64,000 nt of DNA from Bacteroidales bacterium (GCA_017446745.1 JAFSQF010000113.1:1-64000), one strand, 5' to 3'; shown: positions 17,142 through 25,956, numbered from the stretch's first letter. Notes: generated by a model from the sequence alone, not told the origin. Numbers and translations: made by a program.

Positions 17142-18290
17142 TTACCAAGCCATGCCGTGCGATACCATCCAGGCCTGAGCCTCCTTGTTGCCGAGTTTGG
17201 CGGCTTTCTTGTAGCTTGATGTCTCGCGGCTGCTGTTGCCCTGTTTGGCGTAGAGCTTTGCGATGAGGCAGTAGGTCTCGTGGTCGCGGTCGTTGATGGC
17301 CACAGCTTTCTGGTAGCTGCGCAGGGCCTTGACGTAGTCGCCCTTGTCGGTGTAGACCTGCCCGAGGCACTTGTAGGAATCGACGTCGTTGGGGTTGATA
17401 CGTGCAGCTTTCTGATGGTAGGCCACCGCCTCGTCGTAGTTGCCCTTATGGGCGTAGATGGCCCCCATGCGGTTGTAGGCCGGCAGGTAGAGGCTGTCGA
17501 TGCCGAGGATTGTCTCATAGCATTGAATGGCTTTCTTGTCGTCGCCACGCTGCATATATGCGATGCCGAGGAAATAAAGGAGTTTGACCGACTTGTTGTC
17601 GAGTTGGAGCCCCTTGCGGAGGTTGGAGATGGCCGTTTCGTGGTTGCCTTTGAAGGTGTACATCACGCCGAGGTTGTAGTAGGCGTCGAGGTTTTTGGGA
17701 TCGTTGGCGAGGGTTTTGCGGAATTGCGAGAGGGCTTCGTTGTCGTTGCCGCGGTTGAAGTAGATGACGCCCATGGTGTTGGTTACGAGGGGCATCTTAG
17801 GGTCTATGGCCTGAGCTTTCTTGACCCAAGCCAAGGCGTTGGTGAAATTTTTCTTGTGGTTGTAGATGAGGGCCATGTTGCAGTAGTTGGCCGGGTTGTT
17901 TGGGTCGAGTTCAATGGCGCGTTCAGCCATGGTGATGAGAGCGTCGGAGCCCTCGAAGTGGCGGCTGTGAGCGCCCTCGAAGTCGCCGTCGGCCACGTAG
18001 CAGCTGATGAGCTGTTGCAGAGCTTCGGCCAAGGTGTCGTTGATGGCCACAGCGGAGCGGAGAGCAGCGATGGCCTCGTCGAGGTGTTGACGGCGGGCCT
18101 GGAGTTTGCCGAGCAGCAGCAGAGCCTGGGTGTTGTCGGGCTCAGCGGCAAGGGCTTCCTGATAGTATTCCAGGGCACGTTCGTTAAGTCCCAGTTTTTC
18201 GGCGTTGATGCCTTTGTCGATCAGGGCAGCAGCATCCTGCCCGCAGGCCAGCAGGGGAAGAAAGAGCAAAAGAAAAAAAAGTTTTTTCAT
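17142..18290 (-). CDS. TPR-repeat lipoprotein
   Basis: 382 aa. Lipoprotein signal MKKLFFLLLFLPLLAC-G with Cys 16. The rest is about ten tetratricopeptide repeats, for example ALEYYQEALAAEPDNTQALL, NPANYCNMALIYNHKKNFTNAL and DAYYNLGVMYTFKGNHETAI. It is an envelope-anchored scaffold; its partner is unknown. It lies downstream of recG on the same strand, separated by a 10-bp tandem repeat, and may belong to the same leftward transcription unit. Confidence 0.88.
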   Translation of the reverse strand: MKKLFFLLLFLPLLACGQDAAALIDKGINAEKLGLNERALEYYQEALAAEPDNTQALLLLGKLQARRQHLDEAIAALRSAVAINDTLAEALQQLISCYVADGDFEGAHSRHFEGSDALITMAERAIELDPNNPANYCNMALIYNHKKNFTNALAWVKKAQAIDPKMPLVTNTMGVIYFNRGNDNEALSQFRKTLANDPKNLDAYYNLGVMYTFKGNHETAISNLRKGLQLDNKSVKLLYFLGIAYMQRGDDKKAIQCYETILGIDSLYLPAYNRMGAIYAHKGNYDEAVAYHQKAARINPNDVDSYKCLGQVYTDKGDYVKALRSYQKAVAINDRDHETYCLIAKLYAKQGNSSRETSSYKKAAKLGNKEAQAWMVSHGMAW

Positions 18291-18304
18291 TTTGATTTTT
18301 TTTT

Positions 18305-18346
18305 AGAGGTTCTGGAGGTTCTGGAGGTTCTGGAGGGTTCTGGAGG
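18305..18346 (+). repeat. 10-bp tandem array (GGTTCTGGAG), about 4 units
   Basis: Fills the gap between the recG stop (18347) and the TPR start. The G-rich strand is on top. One unit has an extra G. Confidence 0.85.
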
Positions 18347-20437
18347 TTAGCTTATTTTGCTCCAAGGGAGTTTCTTTTGGTTTTTAGAGAGGTAGAAACG
18401 CAGCGGAGCGTTGTCGTTGGAGGCCAGCGAGGGGTCGGCGAGGAGAATGTCCTGCACCGTTTCGCGAGCGGCGCGCACTATGGGTTCGTCGTTGACGATG
18501 TCGGCCAGTTTCAGTTGTAGTATGCCGCTCTGCTGCAGGCCTTGCAAGTCGCCGGGGCCACGCAGTTTGAGGTCGGCTTCGGCGATGCGGAAGCCGTCGG
18601 TGGTGTCGACCATTGTCTTGATGCGTTCGCGGCCGCTGTTGCTGAGTTTGTCGGCGGTCATGAGAATGCAGAAAGACTGGTCGGCGCCGCGTCCCACGCG
18701 ACCGCGCAGCTGGTGCAGCTGCGAGAGGCCGAAGCGTTCGGCATTCTCGATGACCATCACCGAGGCGTTGGGCACGTCGACGCCCACCTCAATCACCGTG
18801 GTGCTCACCATAATCTGCGTCTCGCCGCGTTTGAAGCGGTCCATCTCGTAGTCCTTGGCGGTGGCTTCCATGCGTCCGTGGACTATACTGACTTGGTAAT
18901 CAGGCATAGGGAATTCGCGCACGATGCTGTCGTAGCCGTCCATAAGGTCTTTGAGGTCGAGGCTCTCAGACTCTTCAATAAGAGGATACACCACGTAGAC
19001 CTGCCGTCCCATGGCAATTTGCTGTCGCATGAAGGCGAATACTTTAAGGCGCTGATGGTCGGTGGCGTGGATAGTTTTTATAGGTTTGCGTCCTGGTGGC
19101 AGTTCGTCGATTATGGAGCAGTCCAGGTCGCCATAGAGGGTCATGGCCAGGGTGCGGGGGATGGGAGTGGCCGTCATCACCAGCACGTGAGGTGGCACCT
19201 GGCTCTTGGTCCAGAGCTTGGAGCGCTGTTCCACGCCGAAGCGGTGCTGCTCGTCGATGACCACGAAGCCCAGGTTGCTGAATTGCACGTCTTTCTCGAT
19301 CAAAGCGTGTGTGCCTATGAGGATGTTGATCTCGCCGGCGGCGAGGCGTTGCTTCACCTTGCGTTTTGCCGAGGCCTTTAGCGAGCCGGTGAGCAGCTCG
19401 ACGGAGATGCCAAGGCCGTCGACCATGCGGCTGATGTTGGCATGATGCTGGTTGGCGAGGATTTCTGTTGGTGCCATCATGCAAGCCTGACAGCCGTTGT
19501 CGAGGGCTATGAGCATGCAGAGCAGAGCCACGAGGGTTTTGCCGCTACCCACGTCGCCTTGCAGCAGACGGTTCATCTGGTGTCCGCTGCGCATGTCGGC
19601 GCGAATTTCTTTCACCACCCGTTTCTGCGCTCCTGTCAGTTCGAAAGCCAGTTTCTCGTGGTAGAAGCGGTTGAAAAGGTTGCCAATGACGGCGAAGACC
19701 CTTCCGTCGGCCGAAGACTGTCGCAGATGTCGAGCCCACTGGTAGTCGAGTTGTAGGAAGAAGAGCTCCTCGAACTTCATGCGTTGCATGGCAATGGTTA
19801 TGTCCTGGGGGTTGAGAGGGAAATGGATAACCTCGATGGCGCTGGCGCGCGAGGGGAGGTTGTAGCGTTGCAGCACCGAGGCAGGCAGCGTTTCGGGGAT
19901 GTTGCCGTGCACCTGGCGCAGCAATTGTTCGGTGAGTTTGGCAATGCCTTTGGTGTGCAGCCCTTTAGCTTTGAGTTTCTCGGTAGAGGAGTAGACGGGA
20001 ATGTATTTTCGTGTTGTCGTTCCTTCCTGGTCGGCGAGTTCCATGTCGGGGTGAGGAAGGCTTATGTGGTCGCCATAGATGTTGGGTTTTCCCATGACGA
20101 TATATTCCGTGTTGGGTTTCAGCGAGTCCTTGACCCATTTCAGGCCTTGGAACCACACCAGTTCCAACGAGCCGGTGGCGTCGGACAGGAGGGCGGTGAG
20201 GCGCGTAGCCTTGCCGGATGACACGGTACGTAGGTTGCTGACAGTGCCGCGGAGCACCACATAAGGGTCGTCGATGTCCATATCGCGTATGGAAGAGACC
20301 TGGGAGCGGTCCACATAACGGAAAGGGAAGTACTCCAACAGATCGGCGAAGGTGAAGATGCCGAGCTCGCGTTGCAGGAGCTGCCCGCGTACTGGCCCAA
20401 CGCCTTTAAGGTATTCTATAGGAGTGTCTAATAGCAA
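18347..20437 (-). CDS. recG: ATP-dependent DNA helicase RecG
   Basis: 696 aa with the chosen TTG start (20437-20435), giving LLLDTPIEYLKGVGPVRGQLL at the N-terminus as in other RecG proteins and a length near E. coli RecG (693). The frame stays open upstream through octamer array 4 and into coaD, but that extension is repeat-coded and no credible ATG lies nearer. Order: wedge/OB domain, Walker A LLQGDVGSGKT, DEQHRF box, TATPIPRT, GRVGRGADQSF (motif VI) and the RecG C-terminal LKLRGPGDLQGLQQSG. It remodels stalled forks and branched DNA. Confidence 0.93.
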   Translation of the reverse strand: MLLDTPIEYLKGVGPVRGQLLQRELGIFTFADLLEYFPFRYVDRSQVSSIRDMDIDDPYVVLRGTVSNLRTVSSGKATRLTALLSDATGSLELVWFQGLKWVKDSLKPNTEYIVMGKPNIYGDHISLPHPDMELADQEGTTTRKYIPVYSSTEKLKAKGLHTKGIAKLTEQLLRQVHGNIPETLPASVLQRYNLPSRASAIEVIHFPLNPQDITIAMQRMKFEELFFLQLDYQWARHLRQSSADGRVFAVIGNLFNRFYHEKLAFELTGAQKRVVKEIRADMRSGHQMNRLLQGDVGSGKTLVALLCMLIALDNGCQACMMAPTEILANQHHANISRMVDGLGISVELLTGSLKASAKRKVKQRLAAGEINILIGTHALIEKDVQFSNLGFVVIDEQHRFGVEQRSKLWTKSQVPPHVLVMTATPIPRTLAMTLYGDLDCSIIDELPPGRKPIKTIHATDHQRLKVFAFMRQQIAMGRQVYVVYPLIEESESLDLKDLMDGYDSIVREFPMPDYQVSIVHGRMEATAKDYEMDRFKRGETQIMVSTTVIEVGVDVPNASVMVIENAERFGLSQLHQLRGRVGRGADQSFCILMTADKLSNSGRERIKTMVDTTDGFRIAEADLKLRGPGDLQGLQQSGILQLKLADIVNDEPIVRAARETVQDILLADPSLASNDNAPLRFYLSKNQKKLPWSKIS

Positions 20438-20457
20438 GTTGTTTTCTTTTTTTTTTT

Positions 20458-20546
20458 CTTCGATGTTTCGATGTTTCGATGTTTCGATATTTCGATGCTT
20501 CGATGTTTCGAGATATCGATATCTCGATATCTCGATGCTTCGATGT
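20458..20546 (+). repeat. Octamer array 4, CGATnnnT, about 11 units
   Basis: Lies between coaD and recG (both leftward), ending about 20 bp upstream of the recG start, so it forms most of any recG leader. The top strand has the same motif orientation as arrays 1-3. It is open in the recG reading frame on the minus strand. Confidence 0.9.
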
Positions 20547-20567
20547 TTTGTCAAATGAAAAGATCCA

Positions 20568-21014
20568 TCAGACAATAAAATTTGAATAATCTTTGCCGAA
20601 GGCTGCGAGTTCGCGGACCAGGGAGGAGCTGATGGCCGCATATTTAGGTTCGGCCAAGAGGAGAAGTGTCTCTATGTCGGGGGCGATGAGGCGGTTGTTG
20701 TCGGCTACGGTGCGTTCGTAGTCGAAGTCGGTGGTGTTGCGCACGCCGCGCACAATGTATTTGGCGCCGAGGTCGCGGCAAAGGTCGGTGGTGAGGCCGG
20801 AGTAGGTAACGACATCAACGTTGCCCATGTTTTTCGTTGCCTGTTTGATAGCAGCCAGGCGGTCTTCTGGGGACCAGAAGCATTTCTTCTGGGTGTTTAT
20901 GCCAATGGCCACAACCACCCTGTCGAAGAGGTCAATGGTGCGTTTGAGAAGGGCCATGTGGCCAATGGTGAAGGGGTCGAACGAGCCGGGGAAGACGGCG
21001 ATGCGTTTATTCAT
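20568..21014 (-). CDS. coaD: Phosphopantetheine adenylyltransferase
   Basis: 148 aa. It adenylates 4'-phosphopantetheine to dephospho-CoA. The nucleotidyltransferase motif GSFDPFTIGHMALL (TxGH) is at residues 10-23, with RGVRNTTDFDYE and the C-terminal ISSSLVRELAAFG (a variant of the ISSTxVR motif). Its ATG overlaps the TGA of the upstream barrel gene (ATGA), indicating translational coupling. Confidence 0.96.
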   Translation of the reverse strand: MNKRIAVFPGSFDPFTIGHMALLKRTIDLFDRVVVAIGINTQKKCFWSPEDRLAAIKQATKNMGNVDVVTYSGLTTDLCRDLGAKYIVRGVRNTTDFDYERTVADNNRLIAPDIETLLLLAEPKYAAISSSLVRELAAFGKDYSNFIV

Positions 21015-21751
21015 CTGCGATGTTTTTTGTGTTTGAAGTTGTTTTTTTTATAAGGGCTTCGGTGGCCTTGCTGTTGGCCGAAGACGTAGAGGAGGCGAAT
21101 GGATACCGACGAGTTGTAGCAGTCGTTGCTCCATGTTTTGAAGTCGTCGGGGGCTGCCGAGAAGTGCTCGGTGAACGACCATTCGCGTTTCACGGGGAAG
21201 AGAGAGTGCTGCCAGCGGAGGTTGAAGGTCAATCCGCGCCAGATGGGGAAACGGAGGTCGATGGCGGCGCTGAAGTCGTTTTTCAGGAACGTCATGTCGC
21301 TGGTGTCGGGCATGAAATAGTTTGGCGAGAAAATGAGGATGCCGTGGGGTTGCTGCACGAGGCGTCCGTAGACCAGACCCACGCCGAGGGTTATGCCGCC
21401 GTAGGGATCGGTGAAGTGTAGCGTGAGAGGGATGTCGACATAGTTCAGATTGAATTCGATGATGCCGTAGGGGTCGGTGGTGTTGTTGCTGACGCCGCGT
21501 TGAGCGAAGTCGGCCTCTACGGAGAGTTTCCATCGCCCCTCGTCGGCGAGGTCCACCTCGGCGCCGACGCCGGCGGTGAGGCCCCAATGTTTGAAGCCGC
21601 GCAACTCGTCGCCACGAATCTGCGATGCCGTGGCACCGATGGAGGGGTAGGCCCGGAAAGCTTGGGCGTTGCGTCGTCCGCGACGCTGTGCCTCGGCAGA
21701 ATGGGCCAGAAGCACAAGAAGCAAGATGAAGAGTAGGGTTGTTTTTTTCAA
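21011..21751 (-). CDS. PorT-like outer-membrane beta-barrel protein
   Basis: 246 aa with a signal peptide (MKKTTLLFILLLVLLAHSAEA) and a basic start to the mature part (QRRGRRN). Alternating strands such as GLTAGVGAEVDL, FNLNYVDIPLTLHF, GITLGVGLVYGRLV and SVSIRLLYVFG resemble small outer-membrane barrels of Bacteroidetes. The C-terminal tail (SPYKKNNFKHKKHRR) after the last strand is unusually basic and may be an extension past the ancestral end. It overlaps coaD by 4 bp. Substrate or role is unknown. Confidence 0.78.
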   Translation of the reverse strand: MKKTTLLFILLLVLLAHSAEAQRRGRRNAQAFRAYPSIGATASQIRGDELRGFKHWGLTAGVGAEVDLADEGRWKLSVEADFAQRGVSNNTTDPYGIIEFNLNYVDIPLTLHFTDPYGGITLGVGLVYGRLVQQPHGILIFSPNYFMPDTSDMTFLKNDFSAAIDLRFPIWRGLTFNLRWQHSLFPVKREWSFTEHFSAAPDDFKTWSNDCYNSSVSIRLLYVFGQQQGHRSPYKKNNFKHKKHRR

Positions 21752-21766
21752 GAGGCTAATTTTTTT

Positions 21767-21837
21767 GGGGGGGTGATGGGGGTGATGGGGTTAATGGGGT
21801 TGATGGGGTTAATGGGGTTGATGGGGTTGATGGGTTT
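21767..21837 (+). repeat. 9-bp tandem array (GATGGGGTT / AATGGGGTT)
   Basis: About seven units with the G-rich strand on top, between divergent genes (barrel leftward, dnaB rightward). Confidence 0.88.
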
Positions 21838-21909
21838 CCTTGAATGGGAAAACGCTGGTGTTGAAAAAAAATTGTTGACAATGGTGAATAATGTTCAAAA
21901 AAAATGCAG

Positions 21910-21917
21910 TAATTTTG
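21910..21917 (+). promoter_or_regulatory. -7 box TAATTTTG immediately upstream of dnaB
   Basis: TAATTTTG ends 5 bp before the dnaB ATG (21922). If used, the transcript would start at or next to the start codon (near-leaderless). No -33 TTTG is obvious at the right distance. Confidence 0.4.
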
Positions 21918-21921
21918 CAGC

Positions 21922-23454
21922 ATGGAAACAAATCCGCGAAACGCTACAAGACGAAAAGAAAGAATAACTTACGAGCAGGCATTCTCGCTCAATGGCAAGG
22001 TGCCGCCGCAGGCCACCGATTTGGAGGAGGCCGTTCTCGGAGCCTTGATGCTCGATTCGAACGCGCTGAACAACACCATACAGATGCTTCGTGTGGAGTA
22101 TTTCTACCGCCCCGAGCACCAGCTTATTTTCCGTTCTATCCTCACCCTCTTCGAGCAGTCGAAGCCCGTGGACCTGCTGACGGTGACGCAACAGCTGATG
22201 AAAGACGGGCAGCTGGAGGCCATAGGCGGAGCGATGTACCTCTCGCAGCTTGCCAACAAAGTGGTCAGCGCCGCCCATATCGAGTACCACGCCCGTATCA
22301 TATCGGAGAAATATATCCAGCGCGAGATCATACGCGTCTGCACCGAGACCCTCACGAAGGCCTACGACGAGACCACCGACGTGCTCGACCTTCTGGATGG
22401 CACCGAGCGCGTGCTGATGGAGATCGACGAGAAGAACTTCCACACCGAATACCACAACATGCAGGACGTGCTGAAGACGGCGTTCGAGCAGATTGAGGAG
22501 GCGCAGAAAAACGAGAGCTCCTATAGCGGAGTGCCTACGGGATTTACCGAGCTGGACCGCACCACGGCGGGATTCCAGCCCGGCACCCTCATCATCCTTG
22601 CCGCCCGTCCGGCCATGGGAAAGACGGCCTTTGCCCTCTCTATGGCGCGCAATATAGCCATCGACATGAAGAAGCCCATAGCATTCTTCTCGCTCGAGAT
22701 GACAGCCGTGGAGCTCGTGATGCGCCTGATAAGCAGCGAGAGCGGCATCTCGGGCGAGCGCCTGAAGAAGGGCGAGAAGCTGCCCGAGGAAGAGAAGACG
22801 CAGCTCTATGCCCGCGCGCAGAGCCTTACGGAAGCACCTATATATATAGACGACACGCCGCAGCTCTCCATCTTCGAGCTCCGCGCCAAATGCCGCAGGC
22901 TGAAGCAGCAGCACGACATACAGATGGTCTTCATCGACTATCTGCAGCTGATGCAGGCCGGCGGCGAGCAGTCGCGCAACGGCAACCGCGAGCAGGAGAT
23001 CAGCCTTATCTCGCGCCAGCTGAAGGCCTTGTCGAAAGAGCTGGGCATACCGGTGCTGGCCCTCTCGCAGCTGTCGCGTGCCGTGGAGACGCGCGGAGGC
23101 ACCAAGAAGCCGCAGCTCAGCGACCTCCGCGAGAGTGGCGCTATAGAGCAGGACGCCGACATCGTGATGTTTATCTACCGTCCGGAGTATTATCAGATTT
23201 ATGAGGACGAGAATGGCTCAACGCTTGGTATGGCCGACATCATCATCGCCAAGCACCGTAGCGGCGAGACCGGCGAGGTGCGCCTGCGTTTCGTCAAGCA
23301 GTTCGCCCGGTTCGAGAATAAGGAATATGAGGGAGGCATGACGCTGACATCGGGGTTGGCGCCCAACGACAACTTCGACCGCGGCGGCACTATGGGCGGC
23401 GGGGCCGTCATTTTCGACTCGAAGATGAACCACGAGAACGAGGACATGTTCTAA
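21922..23454 (+). CDS. dnaB: Replicative DNA helicase DnaB
   Basis: 510 aa. N-terminal DnaB domain from about residue 30 (PPQATDLEEAVLGALMLD), then the RecA-like motor: Walker A ARPAMGKTAFA, ETTGFT-like linker GVPTGFTELDRTTAGFQPG, Walker B VFIDYLQLM, SRQLKALSKELGIPVLALSQLSR and GAIEQDADIVMFIYR. It unwinds DNA ahead of the replisome as a hexamer. No intein is present. The C-terminal tail is Gly-rich (FDRGGTMGGGAVIFD). It is convergent with the Omp85 gene, overlapping it by 4 bp at the stops. Confidence 0.97.
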   Translation: METNPRNATRRKERITYEQAFSLNGKVPPQATDLEEAVLGALMLDSNALNNTIQMLRVEYFYRPEHQLIFRSILTLFEQSKPVDLLTVTQQLMKDGQLEAIGGAMYLSQLANKVVSAAHIEYHARIISEKYIQREIIRVCTETLTKAYDETTDVLDLLDGTERVLMEIDEKNFHTEYHNMQDVLKTAFEQIEEAQKNESSYSGVPTGFTELDRTTAGFQPGTLIILAARPAMGKTAFALSMARNIAIDMKKPIAFFSLEMTAVELVMRLISSESGISGERLKKGEKLPEEEKTQLYARAQSLTEAPIYIDDTPQLSIFELRAKCRRLKQQHDIQMVFIDYLQLMQAGGEQSRNGNREQEISLISRQLKALSKELGIPVLALSQLSRAVETRGGTKKPQLSDLRESGAIEQDADIVMFIYRPEYYQIYEDENGSTLGMADIIIAKHRSGETGEVRLRFVKQFARFENKEYEGGMTLTSGLAPNDNFDRGGTMGGGAVIFDSKMNHENEDMF

Positions 23455-24815
23455 AACAGGTATCCCACTTTGATATATAGGCTGTTGCCGAAAGCGTCCT
23501 GGGGGTCGATGGCGTGGGCCCAGTCCACGCTGAGGACGAAATTCTCGTTCATGGCCACCTTAAGGCCTATGCCGGCGGCGAGGTGAAGGCTGTGGAGGTC
23601 GGCGAGGAGGTCGAAATTCTGTTGCCAAAGGGGGTCGGTGTCGTCGTAGAGCGAGCCATCCAAGGCATGCTCCTGAAGCACCATTCCGGCATCCATGAAA
23701 GGGGTGAGACCCACGTAGAAATTCTCTTTGCCCAGATGGAAGTCGAAGAGGCGGAGGCGCAGCTCGACATTGGCGAAGGCGAAGCCGTCGGCATTGATGC
23801 GGTGGCGGAGCAGGCCGCGCACGGAGTTGCCGCCGCCGAGGCCTTCGTAGGTGACGCGTTGCAGGAAAAGCTGGTTGAGGTAGGTGTTGAGGTAGAACGG
23901 GGTGCGCCCGGCAAGAGAGAGTTGCGAGCCAAGGCGGTAGGCCAATGTGAGGCGGTCGGGCACGAGGGAGAAGTACTGCCTCCACGTGATGTTGGCCGTC
24001 AGGTGGTTATAGTCTTTCAGTTTGCCGAAGGCGCCGAACCACGAGAGGAAGGCGTCGGCATAGATGCCGTGAGGCGGGTTTTGGAGGCGGTCGCGGCTGT
24101 CGTAGCTAATGCCGGCGTGGAGGTAGGGGTGGAAGCCGCCGTCCTTCTCGGCTTGGGAAATAAGGCCGTGGCTCACGTAGCGGTCGTAGAGCAGAGCGGT
24201 GTCGGGGAGGCGTTCGTCGTCGTCCTTGCGGCGGTTGAGGCGCTCGGTGTCGACGCTGCTGATGCGGTAGTCGAGGATGCCGAGGCCGGCGTTCCAGAAG
24301 ACGTTGCCGTAGATGTTGCCTTGCAGGTCGGCGGCGAAGCGGAACATGTTGCCGTGCAGTTTGTAGAAGGCGCGGCTGATGTAGGCCGCATCGTTGGGGT
24401 CGGTCCATTCGGGATGGATGACGGCCTCAAAGCCGTTGAAGCCGTAGAAATCAAATAGTTGGTCGGTGGTATAGGTGAGGTCGACGTTGAGGCGATGGTT
24501 TGGGATGAGGTATTTGGAGTCGTAGTTGAGGCGGAAGAGGTTGTAGTTGGTGGTGGTGCGTGCCGCCTCGGCATAGATGGTGTGGTAATAGTTGGGGTAG
24601 ATGGAGCCGTCGCCGTAGTTGAAGAGGTTGACGATGGCGCCATACTTGAATCCGAGGTCGGTCTCGTAGGCCACGTCGGGCAGAGCGCCAAGGCTCCAGC
24701 CGGTGCGAACGCGCTTGCCGGAGTTGTCCTGGGCCTGCACCGGATGCAGAGGGGATAGAAGCAGGAGAAAGGGAAGCGCGAGGGATAGACGCCGAAGTGT
24801 ATTGGTTCTATTCAT
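23451..24815 (-). CDS. Omp85/BamA-superfamily outer-membrane barrel
   Basis: 454 aa with a signal peptide (to about VQAQ). No POTRA domains are evident, so it is the barrel-only type. Strands run throughout, with HAGISYDSRDRLQNPPHGIYADA and LGGGNSVRGLLRHRINADGFAFANVELRLRL; the conserved (V/I)RG(F/Y)-like loop motif of the Omp85 superfamily appears as VRGL. It ends in YIKVGYLF with a terminal aromatic. Probably an outer-membrane insertase- or translocase-like protein. The first 8 bases overlap the end of the upstream HATPase gene, so they are co-transcribed. Confidence 0.82.
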   Translation of the reverse strand: MNRTNTLRRLSLALPFLLLLSPLHPVQAQDNSGKRVRTGWSLGALPDVAYETDLGFKYGAIVNLFNYGDGSIYPNYYHTIYAEAARTTTNYNLFRLNYDSKYLIPNHRLNVDLTYTTDQLFDFYGFNGFEAVIHPEWTDPNDAAYISRAFYKLHGNMFRFAADLQGNIYGNVFWNAGLGILDYRISSVDTERLNRRKDDDERLPDTALLYDRYVSHGLISQAEKDGGFHPYLHAGISYDSRDRLQNPPHGIYADAFLSWFGAFGKLKDYNHLTANITWRQYFSLVPDRLTLAYRLGSQLSLAGRTPFYLNTYLNQLFLQRVTYEGLGGGNSVRGLLRHRINADGFAFANVELRLRLFDFHLGKENFYVGLTPFMDAGMVLQEHALDGSLYDDTDPLWQQNFDLLADLHSLHLAAGIGLKVAMNENFVLSVDWAHAIDPQDAFGNSLYIKVGYLF

Positions 24816-25356
24816 TGTAGTGTATTTCTTCGAGGTTTTCTTGTACCATGTCTTTCAGCCAGTTGTAGACCTTCACGTCGTTCATGTCCATACCGTCGAG
24901 GGCCTCATGGATTTCGTCGGTGTCGAAAACGAACTCGCCGTCGTCGGTGATATGAGTGTAGATGATATGAATGTCCTGGTGTGCGGCGCAGAGCATCACG
25001 ATGGTGCCTGCGAGGTCGCCCATAGGAGGGCGGTCCCAGTGGTTGTGCTGGAACCAGAAATGGAGCTTGGTGCCTTTGCCCAGCTCGCTTTCGAGGGTCA
25101 TGCCACCGCCGCAGTTCTCGGTGTTCATCTTGATGAGAGGCAGGCCGAGGCCCACTTTGCGGGTGGTGCGCGAGGTGGTGTAGGGGTCGGTGACCTTGGC
25201 AAGGAATTCGGGGCTCATGCCCTTGCCGTTGTCTTCGATGGTGAAGTCGTAGACGTTGTCTTTCAGGCTGTCGCGGATGGTGAGTTTGACGAGGGAAGAG
25301 TTGGCGGCCGTGGAGTTCTCCATAAGGTCGTAGACGTGCATTGCAAGTTCTTTCAT
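24808..25356 (-). CDS. Stand-alone histidine-kinase-like ATPase (HATPase_c)
   Basis: 182 aa. GHKL ATP-binding motifs: N-box MENSTAANSS, G1 EDNGKGM, F/G2 region TTSRTTRKVGLGLPLIK and G3 GKGTKLHF. There is no dimerisation/phosphoacceptor domain or membrane segment. Residues about 115-182 are an acidic tail (DDGEFVFDTDEIHEALDGMD). Such free HATPase proteins can act as anti-sigma-like kinases or ATP-dependent regulators; the partner is unknown. Its stop overlaps the Omp85 start. Confidence 0.82.
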   Translation of the reverse strand: MKELAMHVYDLMENSTAANSSLVKLTIRDSLKDNVYDFTIEDNGKGMSPEFLAKVTDPYTTSRTTRKVGLGLPLIKMNTENCGGGMTLESELGKGTKLHFWFQHNHWDRPPMGDLAGTIVMLCAAHQDIHIIYTHITDDGEFVFDTDEIHEALDGMDMNDVKVYNWLKDMVQENLEEIHYNE

Positions 25357-25375
25357 GAGGAAATAATGGGATTTA

Positions 25376-25455
25376 GGGGGTTAAGAGGTTGCGGTGGGGT
25401 TGCTGGGATTGCTGGGGTTGCGGTGGGGTTGCGGTGGTTGCAACAGTGTTGCAAC
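25376..25455 (+). repeat. G-rich imperfect tandem array (GGGGTTGCGGT type)
   Basis: Imperfect 8- to 11-bp units with the G-rich strand on top, followed by GTTGCAACA repeats (25437-25455). Lies between the phosphoesterase stop and the HATPase start. Confidence 0.75.
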
Positions 25456-25467
25456 ATACGGGACGGG

Positions 25468-25956
25468 TTAGAATTTCTCGAATTCGCATATTTCGAGGTC
25501 TTTGGGTTTGTTGTCGAGCACGAGGCGCACCAGGGTGGCCTTCTGGTGGAAGCCTTGCCTGCCGGCGGCGCCGGGATTGATGTGGAGCATGTTGTACGCC
25601 TTGTCGTACATCACCCTCAGGATGTGGGAGTGGCCGTCGACGAAGATGTCGGGGTGCTCGCTGTTGAAGATGGGTAGGAGACGCTTCTCGTAGTGGCCGG
25701 GATAGCCACCGATGTGGGTCATCAGAACCTTGAGGCCTTCGCGACGGAACAGCTGTGTTTGAGGTATAACGTAGCGCAGGTCCCATCCATCCATGTTCCC
25801 GAAGACGGCCACGGTGGGTTTGAAGGATTTCAGTTCCTCGAGGACGCCATTGCCAATGTCGCCGGCATGCCACAACTCGTCGCATTCGGCAAAAAAAGAA
25901 TAGACCTGCTTGGGTATAAAACCGTGAGTGTCAGACAGTATGCCAATACGTAACAT
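25468..25956 (-). CDS. YfcE/MJ0936-type metallophosphoesterase
   Basis: 162 aa, the family's usual length. Calcineurin-like motifs in order: GILSDTHG (residues 5-12), HAGDIGN, GNMDGWD, THIGGYPGHY and VDGHSHI, then a C-terminal LHINPGAAG. It should be a cytosolic di-metal phosphodiesterase; the substrate is unknown. It may be the first gene of a leftward unit with the HATPase and Omp85 genes, although a repeat array separates them. Confidence 0.92.
   Translation of the reverse strand: MLRIGILSDTHGFIPKQVYSFFAECDELWHAGDIGNGVLEELKSFKPTVAVFGNMDGWDLRYVIPQTQLFRREGLKVLMTHIGGYPGHYEKRLLPIFNSEHPDIFVDGHSHILRVMYDKAYNMLHINPGAAGRQGFHQKATLVRLVLDNKPKDLEICEFEKF

Noticed and set aside
11411..20546. CRISPR array interpretation of the octamer loci
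   Set aside because: Units are 8 bp and contiguous with no spacers, and no cas genes are nearby.
20438..20641. Upstream extension of recG to an ATG inside coaD
   Set aside because: It is encoded by the repeat array and coaD antisense; the RecG family N-terminus begins at the TTG codon.
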